The translations under genes were made by a program, and so were the position numbers. Below, piece after piece: positions 6,977-15,652 of a DNA stretch of 57,034 bases. Every line of letters begins with the position of its first letter. Position 1 is the stretch's first letter. The DNA is taken from the IMG/VR virus record IMGVR_UViG_3300036886_000048, positions 1 to 57,034 of that record; one strand, 5' to 3'. A model generated the notes under the pieces. The model made no database searches. It worked only from the letters and a program-made list of their open reading frames with translations, and was not told where the DNA came from. The DNA comes from a virus.

Positions 6977-7030
6977 ATGCCTCAGGGGGGAAAAACCCAT
7001 AAGTACCCCGGAACGGGTTTTACATCATGA
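6977..7030 (+). CDS. Possible 17-residue coupled mini-ORF
   Basis: ATG at 6977 reads MPQGGKTHKYPGTGFTS and stops in an ATGA overlap with the gene at 7027, which otherwise lacks a ribosome binding site. It could be a leader peptide for translational coupling. There is no protein-level support. Confidence 0.35.
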   Translation: MPQGGKTHKYPGTGFTS

Positions 7031-7362
7031 CTTTTTTGACATTCCTCAAAGATTTATTCACATTCAAGACAAAGGATATACCAATGCTTACAATCCATAA
7101 CGTAATTGCAGAAAAAATTGCTGCCGCTACCGCGAAGGCAGCCACACTTACCGCAGAAGCAGAAGCAGTTGCCACACAGGAAATTGCCGCTGCAAGGGAC
7201 AAACTTGCAAAAGTGAAGGCCGAAATCGAACCCTCAGTCTCTGCCGAAATTGTTTCACTCAAAAATGACTTGGCAAACGTGGAAGCTGCCGGGGAAACAT
7301 TTTTTAATAAGGGTGTTGACGAACTCAAATCCCTGTTTGATGCAGTGAGCAAACATCTATGA
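7027..7362 (+). CDS. Ala-rich coiled-coil protein
   Basis: A 111-residue protein, mostly one long Ala/Glu/Lys-rich helix (about residues 25-85) with coiled-coil character. The ATG at 7027 overlaps the stop of a mini-ORF; an alternative start is ATG 7084 with AAGGA upstream. No enzymatic motif was seen. Its place between virion genes suggests a structural or membrane-associated role, but that is a guess. Confidence 0.6.
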   Translation: MTFLTFLKDLFTFKTKDIPMLTIHNVIAEKIAAATAKAATLTAEAEAVATQEIAAARDKLAKVKAEIEPSVSAEIVSLKNDLANVEAAGETFFNKGVDELKSLFDAVSKHL

Positions 7363-7415
7363 AAACCCTTTCAGGCGGTTGCGGGAAGCCCACACCTAAA
7401 CCTCCCAAAAAATAA
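7359..7415 (+). CDS. Possible 18-residue mini-ORF
   Basis: ATG at 7359 overlaps the preceding stop and reads MKTLSGGCGKPTPKPPKK before a TAA six bases upstream of the next gene. It could bridge translation to the gene at 7421, which has no Shine-Dalgarno sequence of its own. Weak evidence. Confidence 0.3.
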   Translation: MKTLSGGCGKPTPKPPKK

Positions 7416-7420
7416 TTCAA

Positions 7421-7714
7421 ATGTTCGTCCGGTTAAAGTTTATAGTCGCGGACTATTGCAAAAAAGTTTTAACCGCCCGGAACAACCGCGATTGGAGTGC
7501 CACAAAACTTATTGTCCTGATGGGTTCTGGTGTGATGATGTTCGAATTCGTCTACTCCCATTCACAGGAATATTTGCAGTTGGGATTAGGCCTCAGTGCT
7601 TTGATTGCAGCGTTGGCTGGCAAATACTTCGTGGAAAATTCCAACTCGGATGAAGAACCTCGTACTGGTGGTGGTACAGACCACGACCATCCAAGAATAG
7701 ACAAGGATGCTTAA
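7421..7714 (+). CDS. Small two-helix membrane protein, holin candidate
   Basis: A 97-residue protein with two hydrophobic segments (L-I-V-L-M-G-S-G-V-M-M-F-E-F-V, about residues 30-45, and L-G-L-G-L-S-A-L-I-A-A-L-A-G, about 53-66). A charged N-terminus and a hydrophilic, acidic, His/Asp-rich tail flank them. This topology fits a class II holin, and spanin genes lie downstream in the same region, but no family match can be claimed. Confidence 0.55.
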   Translation: MFVRLKFIVADYCKKVLTARNNRDWSATKLIVLMGSGVMMFEFVYSHSQEYLQLGLGLSALIAALAGKYFVENSNSDEEPRTGGGTDHDHPRIDKDA

Positions 7715-8170
7715 ATGAGAATATCCAAAGATTCAATAACCCGGATTGCTGCCGACACTACCCAATATTCACTTGGGGATGTTATTACAAATACGGTTGC
7801 CTCAGTATTAAGGTTTGCTACAAACAATAGTTCTGGTTCAATCAATTCTGCAATACTGGTCGATTCGGTAATTGCTGGTGGAACCAAACTTCAAGCTGAT
7901 TTGCTTTTATATTCGGCTGCTCCGACAATCGCAGCAGACAATGCCGCGTTTAGTCCGACTGCCGCACAGGAAACAAACTTGGTTGCAGTAGTTCCGTTTT
8001 TGACAGCAAATTTTGTGGGAGCCGTAACCGCAGGGCATACGGTAAGTGTTCTGACTGCCCCAATTCCATTTGTAGCTCCTGACGGAGTTTTGTACGGAGT
8101 TTTAGTTGCGCGTAGTACGTATACGCCAACTGGAGCAGAGGTAATTACTATCAATTTAGGTATAGTGTGA
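7715..8170 (+). CDS. Probable virion decoration protein
   Basis: A 151-residue Ala/Thr/Val-rich beta protein that starts directly after the previous stop. Composition (few Lys and Cys residues, many small residues) resembles phage head-decoration or fibre domains, and it sits just before the portal. No specific family was recognised. Confidence 0.55.
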   Translation: MRISKDSITRIAADTTQYSLGDVITNTVASVLRFATNNSSGSINSAILVDSVIAGGTKLQADLLLYSAAPTIAADNAAFSPTAAQETNLVAVVPFLTANFVGAVTAGHTVSVLTAPIPFVAPDGVLYGVLVARSTYTPTGAEVITINLGIV

Positions 8171-8427
8171 TGACTGTTCCGAATGGTTGGCAACTCGATA
8201 AGACCGTTTCGATTGGGCATATTGTTACCACATTGACAATTATCATATCTTTGTTTGTCTGGATTGAGAGAGTTGACTTACGGCTCATTGTTTTAGAAAC
8301 AGAGATTGTCCAAATGAAGGGTAATGAATCCCGGTTAGAAGCCACTCAGAAAGAAAACGTTGACGAACTAAAATCCATTCTGTTACGAATTGAACAGAAA
8401 CTGGACGACAAGGCCGATAAAAAATGA
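8170..8427 (+). CDS. Membrane-anchored coiled-coil protein
   Basis: An 85-residue protein with one N-terminal membrane segment (I-V-T-T-L-T-I-I-I-S-L-F-V-W-I, about residues 17-32) followed by an amphipathic, charged coiled coil to the C-terminus. It is coupled to its neighbours through ATGA overlaps on both sides. Small proteins of this shape occur in phage lysis cassettes and near portal genes; the exact role is unknown. Confidence 0.65.
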   Translation: MTVPNGWQLDKTVSIGHIVTTLTIIISLFVWIERVDLRLIVLETEIVQMKGNESRLEATQKENVDELKSILLRIEQKLDDKADKK

Positions 8428-10583
8428 GTGTTTATTATCCCGACACGGTTGCAGGAACGGCGCAATCCCAACCTTCCATGCAACAAAACGCTGCCGGGGA
8501 TACTTTTGCTGTTCCTCCGCAAGTACCCAAACAGGGAATGATTCTACCCTATCAGAGTACGGACACTGTTTTATTGTTGGCAGATCGGTACGCCCGTGGA
8601 ATTGAAGGAATGGCTAAGTGGGCGGAAGAAGCAAAGAAATGCACGGACATGACAGAAGGTGCTCAATGGACACCTGAAGCACTGGCCGTATTGGAAGCAC
8701 AGGATCGTAAAGCGTTTAAGTGGAACGAGATTGCTCCAATCGTCCGGTTGGTATTGGGGTATCAGCGCAGTACAAAAACCGATTTGAAGATTACCCCAAG
8801 TTGGCAAGGTTCAGCAACTACTCAGACTGCCGATGCGCTGACCTCTATCCTGAAACAGTTGGCTGAGAATTGCCAGCAATCGTATGTGGATACCGAAGTA
8901 TTCATGGATGGGATTATAACAGGTCGGGGTTTTTATGATGCCCGACTGAATTTTGAAGATAATGAATTGGGTGAAGTTTTCATTACATCCAGTGATCCGT
9001 TTAGTACGATACTTGACCCTGATGGGGATCAATACGACTTGAACGAATTGAATTATATCATTGACGATAGATGGGTTACGATTGACGAAGTCGAATCCGT
9101 GTATGGGCCGGATGCAGGAATGATGCTCAGACCGTTGTTCAGTGCCGCAGGCATGGCTGGATTACCGAATAGTTCTCTCTCTGCCCTTTTACAGACTGCT
9201 GCACCTTGGCGGTATTTTGGCGGTGCAAAAGAAACATTTGGAAGTCGTACACTTGAAAGTTATTATTTGCAATCATATGATCCTGCCAGAAAGAACATCC
9301 GGCTTTTGGATTGTCAGTCTTACGTTCGATGCCGTCGCAGGTACTGGATTGACCTCGAAACTGGACGCAAGGAGCCTGTAGATGATTCGTGGACTCCGCA
9401 ACAAGTTCAAGCCGTGTTGGATTGGAGTAACCAGAAATATCAGGCGATGGGCAAGCAAAGTCCTATCAGGTTGGTGGTAAGACCGGGGAAAAGGATTCGC
9501 TGGACTACGATGGTTGGCGACATTGTGGTTTATGACGGCTGGAGTCCGTACAAAACGTACACCAAGATCGGTTTCTTCCCGTGGTTTCGCCGGGGAAAAA
9601 CGATGGGCATGGTGTCCGACATGATCGAACCTCAAGAGGCTATCAACAAAATGGGCAGTTCTGAAATGGATATTGTTGCCCGTTCCGCAAATAGCGGTTG
9701 GAAATATCACCATGACTCACTTACCGCCGAAGAAAAAGATCGGTTGCAAGAGGAAGGTGCTTCTCCCGGATACAATATGGAATGGAAGGGCAGTGTTCCT
9801 CCAGAACGAATCGAACCCGGTGCGCCTCCCACACAACTAGAACATTTGCAATTAAGGAACAGAGATTCGTTGAAAAGTATTTCGGGAATTAACGATTCTG
9901 CCCTTGGACAAATTGACCGGGTGCAATCAGGTGTAGCGGTGGAAGCCAGACAGCGGCAGTCAGTTATATCTGTTCAGGTATACATGGATAACTTTAGTAG
10001 AAGTAAGGAGTTACTTGGGCGTAAGGAACTCGAACTCATACAGGATCACTACACCGAAACCCGCACGTATCGTCTGATGGGTGATGATGGGAAGAACCAG
10101 CAGGTAACGATCAACGAAAAACTGGAAAGTGGTGAGATTCGGAACGATGTGACGAACGGTGAATACAAGTTTGTTGTGGATGAAACCCCGTTGGCAAAAT
10201 CCTTCGCTTCGGCTCAGTTCGATGAAACAATGAGTTTGATACAGAACGGCGTTTTGAATATCCAGATACCTGCCGTGCGTGACCAGATCATCGACTTGTC
10301 CAGTTTGCCAAACAAAGACCAGTTGAAACAGGCTATTCAACAATGGCAACAGTCTCAGGCTTCTGCAATGCAGTCACAAAACAAACGTCCTCCCTCGGAG
10401 TCTCTCAATTATAAAGATGCACCCGATGATGTGAAACGGCAGATCGAACAACAGGCAGGATTACAACCCTCTCAGTTACAGCCGCAACAGGCCGTGGCAG
10501 GGCAACCGCAAGGTGGCGGGACTCCTACTGCACAACCATCACAACAACCCGCGCAAAACGCGCCTATCGCGGTTCAGGGGTAA
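8424..10583 (+). CDS. Portal protein (P22-like)
   Basis: A 719-residue protein matching the P22-type portal family in length and layout. The portal forms the dodecameric ring at one capsid vertex through which DNA is packaged and ejected. An N-terminal region gives Y-Q-R-S-T-K-T-D-L-K-I-T-P and a D-G-I-I-T-G-R-G-F-Y-D-A-R-L segment, then D-P-F-S-T-I-L-D-P-D-G. A central S-G-I-N-D-S-A-L-G region with Q-S-G-V-A-V-E-A-R-Q-R-Q is the usual portal wing-to-stem transition. The C-terminal 130 residues are Gln/Pro/Ala-rich and probably disordered. Identification rests on these patterns and on its position before scaffold and capsid. Confidence 0.9.
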   Translation: MSVYYPDTVAGTAQSQPSMQQNAAGDTFAVPPQVPKQGMILPYQSTDTVLLLADRYARGIEGMAKWAEEAKKCTDMTEGAQWTPEALAVLEAQDRKAFKWNEIAPIVRLVLGYQRSTKTDLKITPSWQGSATTQTADALTSILKQLAENCQQSYVDTEVFMDGIITGRGFYDARLNFEDNELGEVFITSSDPFSTILDPDGDQYDLNELNYIIDDRWVTIDEVESVYGPDAGMMLRPLFSAAGMAGLPNSSLSALLQTAAPWRYFGGAKETFGSRTLESYYLQSYDPARKNIRLLDCQSYVRCRRRYWIDLETGRKEPVDDSWTPQQVQAVLDWSNQKYQAMGKQSPIRLVVRPGKRIRWTTMVGDIVVYDGWSPYKTYTKIGFFPWFRRGKTMGMVSDMIEPQEAINKMGSSEMDIVARSANSGWKYHHDSLTAEEKDRLQEEGASPGYNMEWKGSVPPERIEPGAPPTQLEHLQLRNRDSLKSISGINDSALGQIDRVQSGVAVEARQRQSVISVQVYMDNFSRSKELLGRKELELIQDHYTETRTYRLMGDDGKNQQVTINEKLESGEIRNDVTNGEYKFVVDETPLAKSFASAQFDETMSLIQNGVLNIQIPAVRDQIIDLSSLPNKDQLKQAIQQWQQSQASAMQSQNKRPPSESLNYKDAPDDVKRQIEQQAGLQPSQLQPQQAVAGQPQGGGTPTAQPSQQPAQNAPIAVQG

Positions 10584-10586
10584 ATT

Positions 10587-10706
10587 ATGAAATCCGGACT
10601 TGAAGGATTTGCAGGATTCGCCGGGTGTGTAATCGTAATCATTGCAGCAGTGGTTTTGACGAGTTGCATTTCGCTTTCGTCAATATTTAAGAAAAAATTC
10701 AAATGA
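10587..10706 (+). CDS. Small lipoprotein-like peptide
   Basis: A 39-residue open frame from ATG 10587 behind AGGGG. A single hydrophobic segment ends in the lipobox-like L-T-S-C (residues 24-27), followed by a short basic tail. Its stop overlaps the next ATG. It could be a small lipoprotein or a membrane peptide connected with lysis, since Rz/Rz1 follow 0.5 kb downstream. Confidence 0.5.
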   Translation: MKSGLEGFAGFAGCVIVIIAAVVLTSCISLSSIFKKKFK

Positions 10707-11242
10707 GCTATCGTAAAAACATAAAGCATTTGCACGATTTACCTGACCATTGGCTTACTGCCCGTGCAGTGGAATGGCTTCTCAGGAACATTAAAACCTG
10801 TTGGTGGATTATGAGTTTTACTGCCGATGGCACACCAGTTTCAGCTTCGTTCGGGAACGGGGTAAGGGGGATTGGAGATAACCCCAACGGTAAAACGTTG
10901 GATGGAAAAGATGCCAAACTGAAAACTTGGCATCCTCCAATTGAAAAACAACAGTTCGCCAAAGAGATATGCGAATATCTTAATCTGTCATGTAATGGCG
11001 GCGGGGCATGGATGGCCGGATGGGTTGACCTCACAGTTGAACAGGCGTTTTACTTAATTTGGAAAGACTTCGATGGAGATATACAACTGGACATCGAGTT
11101 TCCGCAGTCGTCCGACGAACTGATGAACAAATGGAATCCTGATAGTTTTGTAAATTTAGCACTGACTGCCATTGAAACTTGGCAAGAACAACGAGTAGCA
11201 CTTGCACTCAGGCCGGATCAAATAACATCGTTAGCACACTAA
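10703..11242 (+). CDS. Hypothetical protein in the lysis/head region
   Basis: A 179-residue soluble protein coupled through ATGA to the preceding lipoprotein-like ORF. It has several Trp-rich segments (K-T-C-W-W-I-M-S-F, and N-G-G-G-A-W-M-A-G-W-V). I see no muramidase or amidase motif. Its position directly before Rz makes a lysis or head function possible; neither is shown. Confidence 0.65.
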   Translation: MSYRKNIKHLHDLPDHWLTARAVEWLLRNIKTCWWIMSFTADGTPVSASFGNGVRGIGDNPNGKTLDGKDAKLKTWHPPIEKQQFAKEICEYLNLSCNGGGAWMAGWVDLTVEQAFYLIWKDFDGDIQLDIEFPQSSDELMNKWNPDSFVNLALTAIETWQEQRVALALRPDQITSLAH

Positions 11243-11243
11243 A

Positions 11244-11771
11244 ATGACAATCTGGATTAAGTTGATTATTTTCTTGGCGATTATTGCCGTTGCGTCAGGA
11301 ACCGCATGGCATCTCAGAGGTATTGAAGCGGATCGGGACATAGGCGTTTTAAAACAGCAAGTTCAAGGCGAGATAATCAAACAGCAAGATTTGGTCGCAA
11401 AATATACTCAAACTTTACAGATAGTTGCAAACGGTGTGGAGGAACAAACCAATGTTGATACAAAAAAACACAATGCTGAAATTGCTTATTATAAGCAGCT
11501 TGTCAATCAGTCTGGAGGCTTGTACGACAACGGCACTTCCGTCCGTAAAGGGGATAGTGCAACTGCCGGAAATTCCGGTAGCGATAACCCAACCTCCAGC
11601 GGGACAGGACTTCCAGAAATCGTTGATCGACCACTTTCAGAAGAAAACACTGCCTTCCTCCTCGACCAAGCAAACAAAGCCGACAGAGTCGTTGACCAAT
11701 ACCTCACCTGTCAACAATACGTCAAAAAATTAACAGATTTTTCTAAACTGCATCAAGGGGACCCGAAATGA
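11244..11771 (+). CDS. Rz-like inner-membrane spanin
   Basis: A 175-residue protein with an N-terminal signal anchor (residues 5-22, W-I-K-L-I-I-F-L-A-I-I-A-V-A-S-G-T-A) followed by a long helical periplasmic region, which is i-spanin topology. The decisive support is the gene nested in its +1 frame, which encodes a proline-containing lipoprotein typical of Rz1. In spanin systems the two subunits bridge the periplasm and fuse inner and outer membranes at lysis, so the host has an outer membrane. It is unusual in lying between portal and scaffold genes rather than next to an endolysin. Confidence 0.8.
   Translation: MTIWIKLIIFLAIIAVASGTAWHLRGIEADRDIGVLKQQVQGEIIKQQDLVAKYTQTLQIVANGVEEQTNVDTKKHNAEIAYYKQLVNQSGGLYDNGTSVRKGDSATAGNSGSDNPTSSGTGLPEIVDRPLSEENTAFLLDQANKADRVVDQYLTCQQYVKKLTDFSKLHQGDPK
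11452..11733 (+). CDS. Rz1-like outer-membrane spanin lipoprotein, nested in Rz
   Basis: A 93-residue protein wholly inside the Rz-like gene in another frame. The ATG at 11452 has GGAGG at 11438-11442 with good spacing. Residues 8-23 form a signal sequence and S-L-E-A-C places the lipidated Cys at 24. The mature part is rich in Pro, Ser and Thr, as in Rz1 proteins. Complete nesting is one of the known Rz/Rz1 arrangements. Confidence 0.8.
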   Translation: MLIQKNTMLKLLIISSLSISLEACTTTALPSVKGIVQLPEIPVAITQPPAGQDFQKSLIDHFQKKTLPSSSTKQTKPTESLTNTSPVNNTSKN

Positions 11772-12058
11772 AAGAAATGAATTGCAAGCAATGCAAAGAC
11801 AAGGGCGCAGACGAATCCGCAAAACACGAAGGAACCGAATCCAAAAAGGTTGAGGCCGGAGAACCTGCTGAACCGGGTGATCCTAAAAAGAACTGGATTG
11901 CCGGAGCCATTGGAAAACCGGGTGCGCTTCATACCCAAATGGGTGTTCCTTCCGGGGAAAAAATTCCAACCGGAAAACTGGATGCCGCTGCAAAGAATAA
12001 AGGATTGTTGGGTAAACGCGCACGGTTGGCGATTATCCTGAGTAAGTTTCATCACTAA
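11768..12058 (+). CDS. Small phage protein with basic C-terminal domain
   Basis: A 96-residue protein. The N-terminal 40 residues are charged and disordered, opening with a Cys-x2-Cys pair. The rest reads W-I-A-G-A-I-G-K-P-G-A-L-H, then G-V-P-S-G-E-K-I-P and helices ending R-A-R-L-A-I-I-L-S-K-F. This last pattern is familiar to me from many phage proteins of unknown function. It is coupled to the Rz-like gene by an ATGA overlap. Confidence 0.65.
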   Translation: MKEMNCKQCKDKGADESAKHEGTESKKVEAGEPAEPGDPKKNWIAGAIGKPGALHTQMGVPSGEKIPTGKLDAAAKNKGLLGKRARLAIILSKFHH

Positions 12059-12188
12059 GTTTGGCGGAAGGCATTCCGCGAACGTGTCGCCTACGTTAAA
12101 GGGCGTATGAGAACCGAACTCTAAATCGGGAAAACCAGTCGCCGTGGTAATCCGGGCGTGTCGTTAGTCTATCGAAAAGGACAAGAAA

Positions 12189-13211
12189 ATGCCTCAAGAA
12201 CTATCACCAGAAGAAGTAGCGTTGCAGGAGTCTACAGCAGCTTTAGCAAAAGAGGAAGCGGATCGTTTGGCAAAAACCGATGAAAAATTCGGGGATCAGT
12301 CGAAACAATCAGCACAGGTTGCGGAAGCAAAGATTGAAGAAACCAAAACCGAGCCAGTAGAAGTAAACATAGGCGAAACCGAATCTGTTGCAAAAGTAGT
12401 TGAAAAACAACGTGGCAATCCCGTCGATGCAATCGTGGCTTTACGCAAGCAATTGCAAGAGGAACGTGAGCAAAGAATCTTGGTACAAGGACAAAATCAA
12501 GTTCTGTCCCAAGTATTGCAATCGGGAGGACAACCCCAACAACAGCAACAACGAGTTGATCCGGCAGTATTGCTGAACCAGATCGAAGATGCCAAGTTGG
12601 AAGCGGCAGACAAGGTGGACAAAGGCGAGTTGACCGTCCGTGAATATGAGCAAACCCGTTCGCAACTCGAACGCAATGCCCGTCAGATCGAACAGCAACT
12701 TTACTTGGAGCAACAGTCGAGACAACAACCTGTGCAAGTAGCGAAACAAGATGATTTGTATCTCGCCCAACAGACTGAGGAACTGGCTAATGCGTATCCT
12801 TTCTTGGAGGAATTATCTGCCGATGATTTGGAACCTTTTCACCAACTTGCTTTGCGGCAGGCTGTAAAAGAGGGAAACCCGATTCAGTCAGGGCCACTCG
12901 AAACACTGCGACTACGTACACTGATGGTGCAACTTGCGGCAAAAGTGTATCAACCTGAGGAAACGAAAGCCGCTGCAAGTGTGACACAACCGAGTTCTGC
13001 CGATGCCCAAAAAGCGTTAGATGCAAAACTGGCCATGCAAGCGACAATGCCCCCGGACACTAGCAAACTAGGTAGCGGAAGTTCAGCCGCAGGAATGACA
13101 GAAGCAGAATTGGAACGCAGGTTGACTGCACCCAATTTGACTGACGCGCAAGCGGAAGCGTTGCTCTCCAGCATTTCCCCGGCACTCCGCGAAAAACTGA
13201 GCATACGTTAA
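12189..13211 (+). CDS. Probable scaffolding protein
   Basis: A 340-residue, Gln/Glu/Ala-rich, almost wholly helical protein with long coiled-coil stretches (residues 80-200) and little else. It lies directly before the major capsid gene, the standard place of a scaffold, which guides capsid assembly and then leaves the prohead. The composition and position support the call; there is no sequence signature. A 130-bp gap before it holds a small hairpin (GCGGAA/TTCCGC, 12064-12079) and no gene. Confidence 0.7.
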   Translation: MPQELSPEEVALQESTAALAKEEADRLAKTDEKFGDQSKQSAQVAEAKIEETKTEPVEVNIGETESVAKVVEKQRGNPVDAIVALRKQLQEEREQRILVQGQNQVLSQVLQSGGQPQQQQQRVDPAVLLNQIEDAKLEAADKVDKGELTVREYEQTRSQLERNARQIEQQLYLEQQSRQQPVQVAKQDDLYLAQQTEELANAYPFLEELSADDLEPFHQLALRQAVKEGNPIQSGPLETLRLRTLMVQLAAKVYQPEETKAAASVTQPSSADAQKALDAKLAMQATMPPDTSKLGSGSSAAGMTEAELERRLTAPNLTDAQAEALLSSISPALREKLSIR

Positions 13212-13244
13212 GTGTGCTTGTAATTTAAACGATAGGAGAATAAC

Positions 13245-14354
13245 ATGGGCTTTACTGCATTTGGCGCGTTGAGTGCCTTGCAAAAAAGAGTCTGGTTGGA
13301 TCAAGTCTCTGTTCAGGGTCGTCACCGTGCCTTCTGGCTGGCGAACGGCTTTGTAAGCAATGACGAAACCAACACAGGCTTGCCTGTTACGAAAGTTACC
13401 AAACTGAATGAAACTGAGCGCGGGACAGAAGCGGTTATGCCGTTGATTCCTGACTTGGATATTAACTCAGGTGTGGTTGGTGACAACCGTTTGGAAGGGA
13501 ACGAAGCCGTACTTGGCGCAGATTCCCAAACCATTCGTATTGACCAACTTCGTAATGGTGTGAAATCAAAAGGGGCGATGGCTGAACAGGAAACTGTTAT
13601 CCAGTTTCGCGCACAAGCACAGGACAAACTGGCATTTTGGCTGGCTGACGTTAAGGACGAACTGATGTTCTTGACCGTGGCTGGACGTGCCTATACCCTG
13701 ACAACTGGTGGCGCAACTCGCGGTACATCGCAATTGTCAAGTTTGAAATTTGCCAACGACGTTGTTGCAGCTTCCACTCACCGTATTATTTACGGTGGTG
13801 CAGCTACAACCGAAGGAACCCTGACAGCGGCAGACACTATGACATGGAATCTGGTTGTGAAATCGGCAGCGTTTGCAAAACGCAAAGCCATACAGCCTAT
13901 CCGTCAAGGTGGACGTGAATATTATGCAATCGTAATGTCCACAGAGCAAATGCGCGACTTGGTTCAATCTGCCGATTACAAGGCAATTGTGTCTCAAGCC
14001 GAAGCGCGTGGTTCCGACAATCCTCTGTTCGCAAATGCGAAAGTGGTCATTCAAGGTGTTGTGTTGTATGAACACCAAAAAGTGTATCACACTCTGGATG
14101 GTACAGGTTGGGGTGCAGCTAATGCAATCCACGGCGCACAAGCAGTTCTTCTGGGGGCGCAAGCACTCGGTATCTGTGAATTGCGTGGGAAAGCACAAAT
14201 GGCAGAATCCGATAACACCGACTACGGCAATCAGCCGGGTATTGCGATCAAGAATATCTTCGGTATTCTGAAACCGCAGTTTAAATCGAAATACGATAGC
14301 AATGCAGTTGAAGATGCCGCAGTAGTTAGCATCAAAACCGCTGCTGCCGCCTAA
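13245..14354 (+). CDS. Major capsid protein (N4 gp56-like)
   Basis: A 369-residue protein with the pattern of the N4-gp56/DUF4043 capsid family. It has an early Q-K-R-V-W-L-D segment, an I-R-I-D-Q-L-R-N-G-V-K-S-K-G-A-M-A-E-Q motif near residues 97-115, then D-E-L-M-F-L-T-V-A-G. Later come R-E-Y-Y-A-I-V-M-S-T-E-Q and a C-terminal G-I-A-I-K-N-I-F-G segment. The ribosome binding site (AGGAG) is strong. An N4-type capsid beside a P22-type portal and tail genes indicates a mosaic head-neck set. Confidence 0.9.
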   Translation: MGFTAFGALSALQKRVWLDQVSVQGRHRAFWLANGFVSNDETNTGLPVTKVTKLNETERGTEAVMPLIPDLDINSGVVGDNRLEGNEAVLGADSQTIRIDQLRNGVKSKGAMAEQETVIQFRAQAQDKLAFWLADVKDELMFLTVAGRAYTLTTGGATRGTSQLSSLKFANDVVAASTHRIIYGGAATTEGTLTAADTMTWNLVVKSAAFAKRKAIQPIRQGGREYYAIVMSTEQMRDLVQSADYKAIVSQAEARGSDNPLFANAKVVIQGVVLYEHQKVYHTLDGTGWGAANAIHGAQAVLLGAQALGICELRGKAQMAESDNTDYGNQPGIAIKNIFGILKPQFKSKYDSNAVEDAAVVSIKTAAAA

Positions 14355-14369
14355 TAGGAGGAAACGAAA

Positions 14370-15062
14370 ATGTCGCAATTTGAACGTGTAAGTTTCCAAC
14401 TGTATGACCAAGACGGTATTGCAATCAATGCAACTGGCGGTCAGGTACAAGTAAACACTGTATCTACCTGTCATAAGGCGACACTGTATGACAAAAATGG
14501 GGTTGCAGCAACTAACCCTGTTACGTTGTCCACAGGTGGTGCGGAATTCTACGTTTTGAGTTCTGTATCCACGGTTGACCTTTACATTGACGCGCCTCAC
14601 GGTCAGTACGCAGTAAAAAAAGGCGTAGTTGTAGGCGGTTCTTACAACTACAAAGTCAACACTAACGAAAAACAGCAAGTGTATGTGATACCTTTCAGTA
14701 TTACTGACGCCGCTGCGACTGTCGAACATGATACAGGGGTTGTTCTTCCTGCCCATGCTCAAGTTGGTTCCAAGTACCAAGGTGCAACAATCCGTACCGT
14801 GACGCTTGAATCTGGCAAAACAATCGACGTTGGCACACTCTCTAGTCAAGCTGGAGGCGATGCAAACGGTTACGTCAATGCCAATTCGTTGACAAATGCT
14901 GCACAGTTGATTATCACGGAAGGTGCGTTATACACAACCGCAGGCGAAGCCGCGTTTGTTGATACCAATCCTGCTGCTGTAAATATCTCGTATACCTTGA
15001 GTTCTGCTACCAGTGTTGCGGAAGGGTTCATCATTCTTCCTGTGATTTTGGAAACAGCATAA
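14370..15062 (+). CDS. Probable head decoration or minor capsid protein
   Basis: A 230-residue beta-rich protein immediately after the capsid gene with a TAGGAGG ribosome binding site. It starts S-Q-F-E-R-V-S-F-Q-L-Y-D-Q-D-G and is rich in Thr, Val, Gly and Ala. Genes in this position often encode decoration proteins; no family signature was recognised. Confidence 0.6.
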   Translation: MSQFERVSFQLYDQDGIAINATGGQVQVNTVSTCHKATLYDKNGVAATNPVTLSTGGAEFYVLSSVSTVDLYIDAPHGQYAVKKGVVVGGSYNYKVNTNEKQQVYVIPFSITDAAATVEHDTGVVLPAHAQVGSKYQGATIRTVTLESGKTIDVGTLSSQAGGDANGYVNANSLTNAAQLIITEGALYTTAGEAAFVDTNPAAVNISYTLSSATSVAEGFIILPVILETA

Positions 15063-15066
15063 AAGG

Positions 15067-15095
15067 TTGACTTGATAGGTAATTTGTGATACAAT
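15067..15095 (+). promoter_or_regulatory. Sigma-70 promoter
   Basis: TTGACT (15067-15072), a 17-bp spacer and TACAAT (15090-15095) with TG upstream of the -10. It lies in the gap between the decoration-like gene and the gene at 15151. Confidence 0.7.
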
Positions 15096-15150
15096 GCAGG
15101 GGTAGTATTGAGAAGTATTATCTCTGCATTTAACCACAAGGAGTTTAACT

Positions 15151-15642
15151 ATGGAACAAGTACAAAACAAAGAAGATGTTGGATACGTCATTGATACGCT
15201 TGCCGTTGCTGATAAACGTATTCACAAGATACCTGTCTCTTTTGACAGTCAGAACAAACCCGTTTCGTTCAAACATTATAGTTTGAGCGCGAACGAGGAA
15301 ACAGAAATGCCGATAAATCATGCCATGTATTTCTTGGTGGATAGTGCATTTATCGTAAAAGATGGAAACAAGGTAGTTCTCAAAGCTCTCGCCAATCAAG
15401 AGCAGGCGACCCACATAGCGATACCGGAAGGATTCGTGCTGGCTGAGTATTCGGAACTGAACCGTGACGCCTTAGTGACCCGCTGCAAGGTCTTGCCGGG
15501 GTCGGCACACATCCATCCTGTAAAAACCAAAGTGGACGAGTTGATTGCTTTTTTGAAATCGGCTCAACCAGTTGTTGCGGATACAAAAAAGTTCGATGAA
15601 GTCGGAATAACGGCTCTCGACAAAATGTTCGGTGACGCATAA
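15151..15642 (+). CDS. Hypothetical protein of the head module
   Basis: A 163-residue protein with an AAGGAG ribosome binding site and its own promoter, between the capsid and connector genes. The middle part has the hydrophobic pattern of a beta sandwich and the C-terminus is helical. No family was recognised; its position suggests head completion. Confidence 0.65.
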   Translation: MEQVQNKEDVGYVIDTLAVADKRIHKIPVSFDSQNKPVSFKHYSLSANEETEMPINHAMYFLVDSAFIVKDGNKVVLKALANQEQATHIAIPEGFVLAEYSELNRDALVTRCKVLPGSAHIHPVKTKVDELIAFLKSAQPVVADTKKFDEVGITALDKMFGDA

Positions 15643-15652
15643 TGAATGACGG

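Noticed and set aside
6995-7026. Terminator after the fibre-like gene (AAAACCC/GGGTTTT)
   Set aside because: The loop is long, the T-run is short and it overlaps the coupled start of the next gene.
10703-11242. Endolysin next to the spanins
   Set aside because: No Glu-x8-Asp/Cys-x5-Thr, amidase or peptidase pattern was seen; left as unknown.
13737-14849. 370-codon minus-strand frame opposite the capsid gene
   Set aside because: Long but antisense to a clear capsid and decoration gene, rich in Cys and Phe as is typical of shadow frames, no ribosome binding site.
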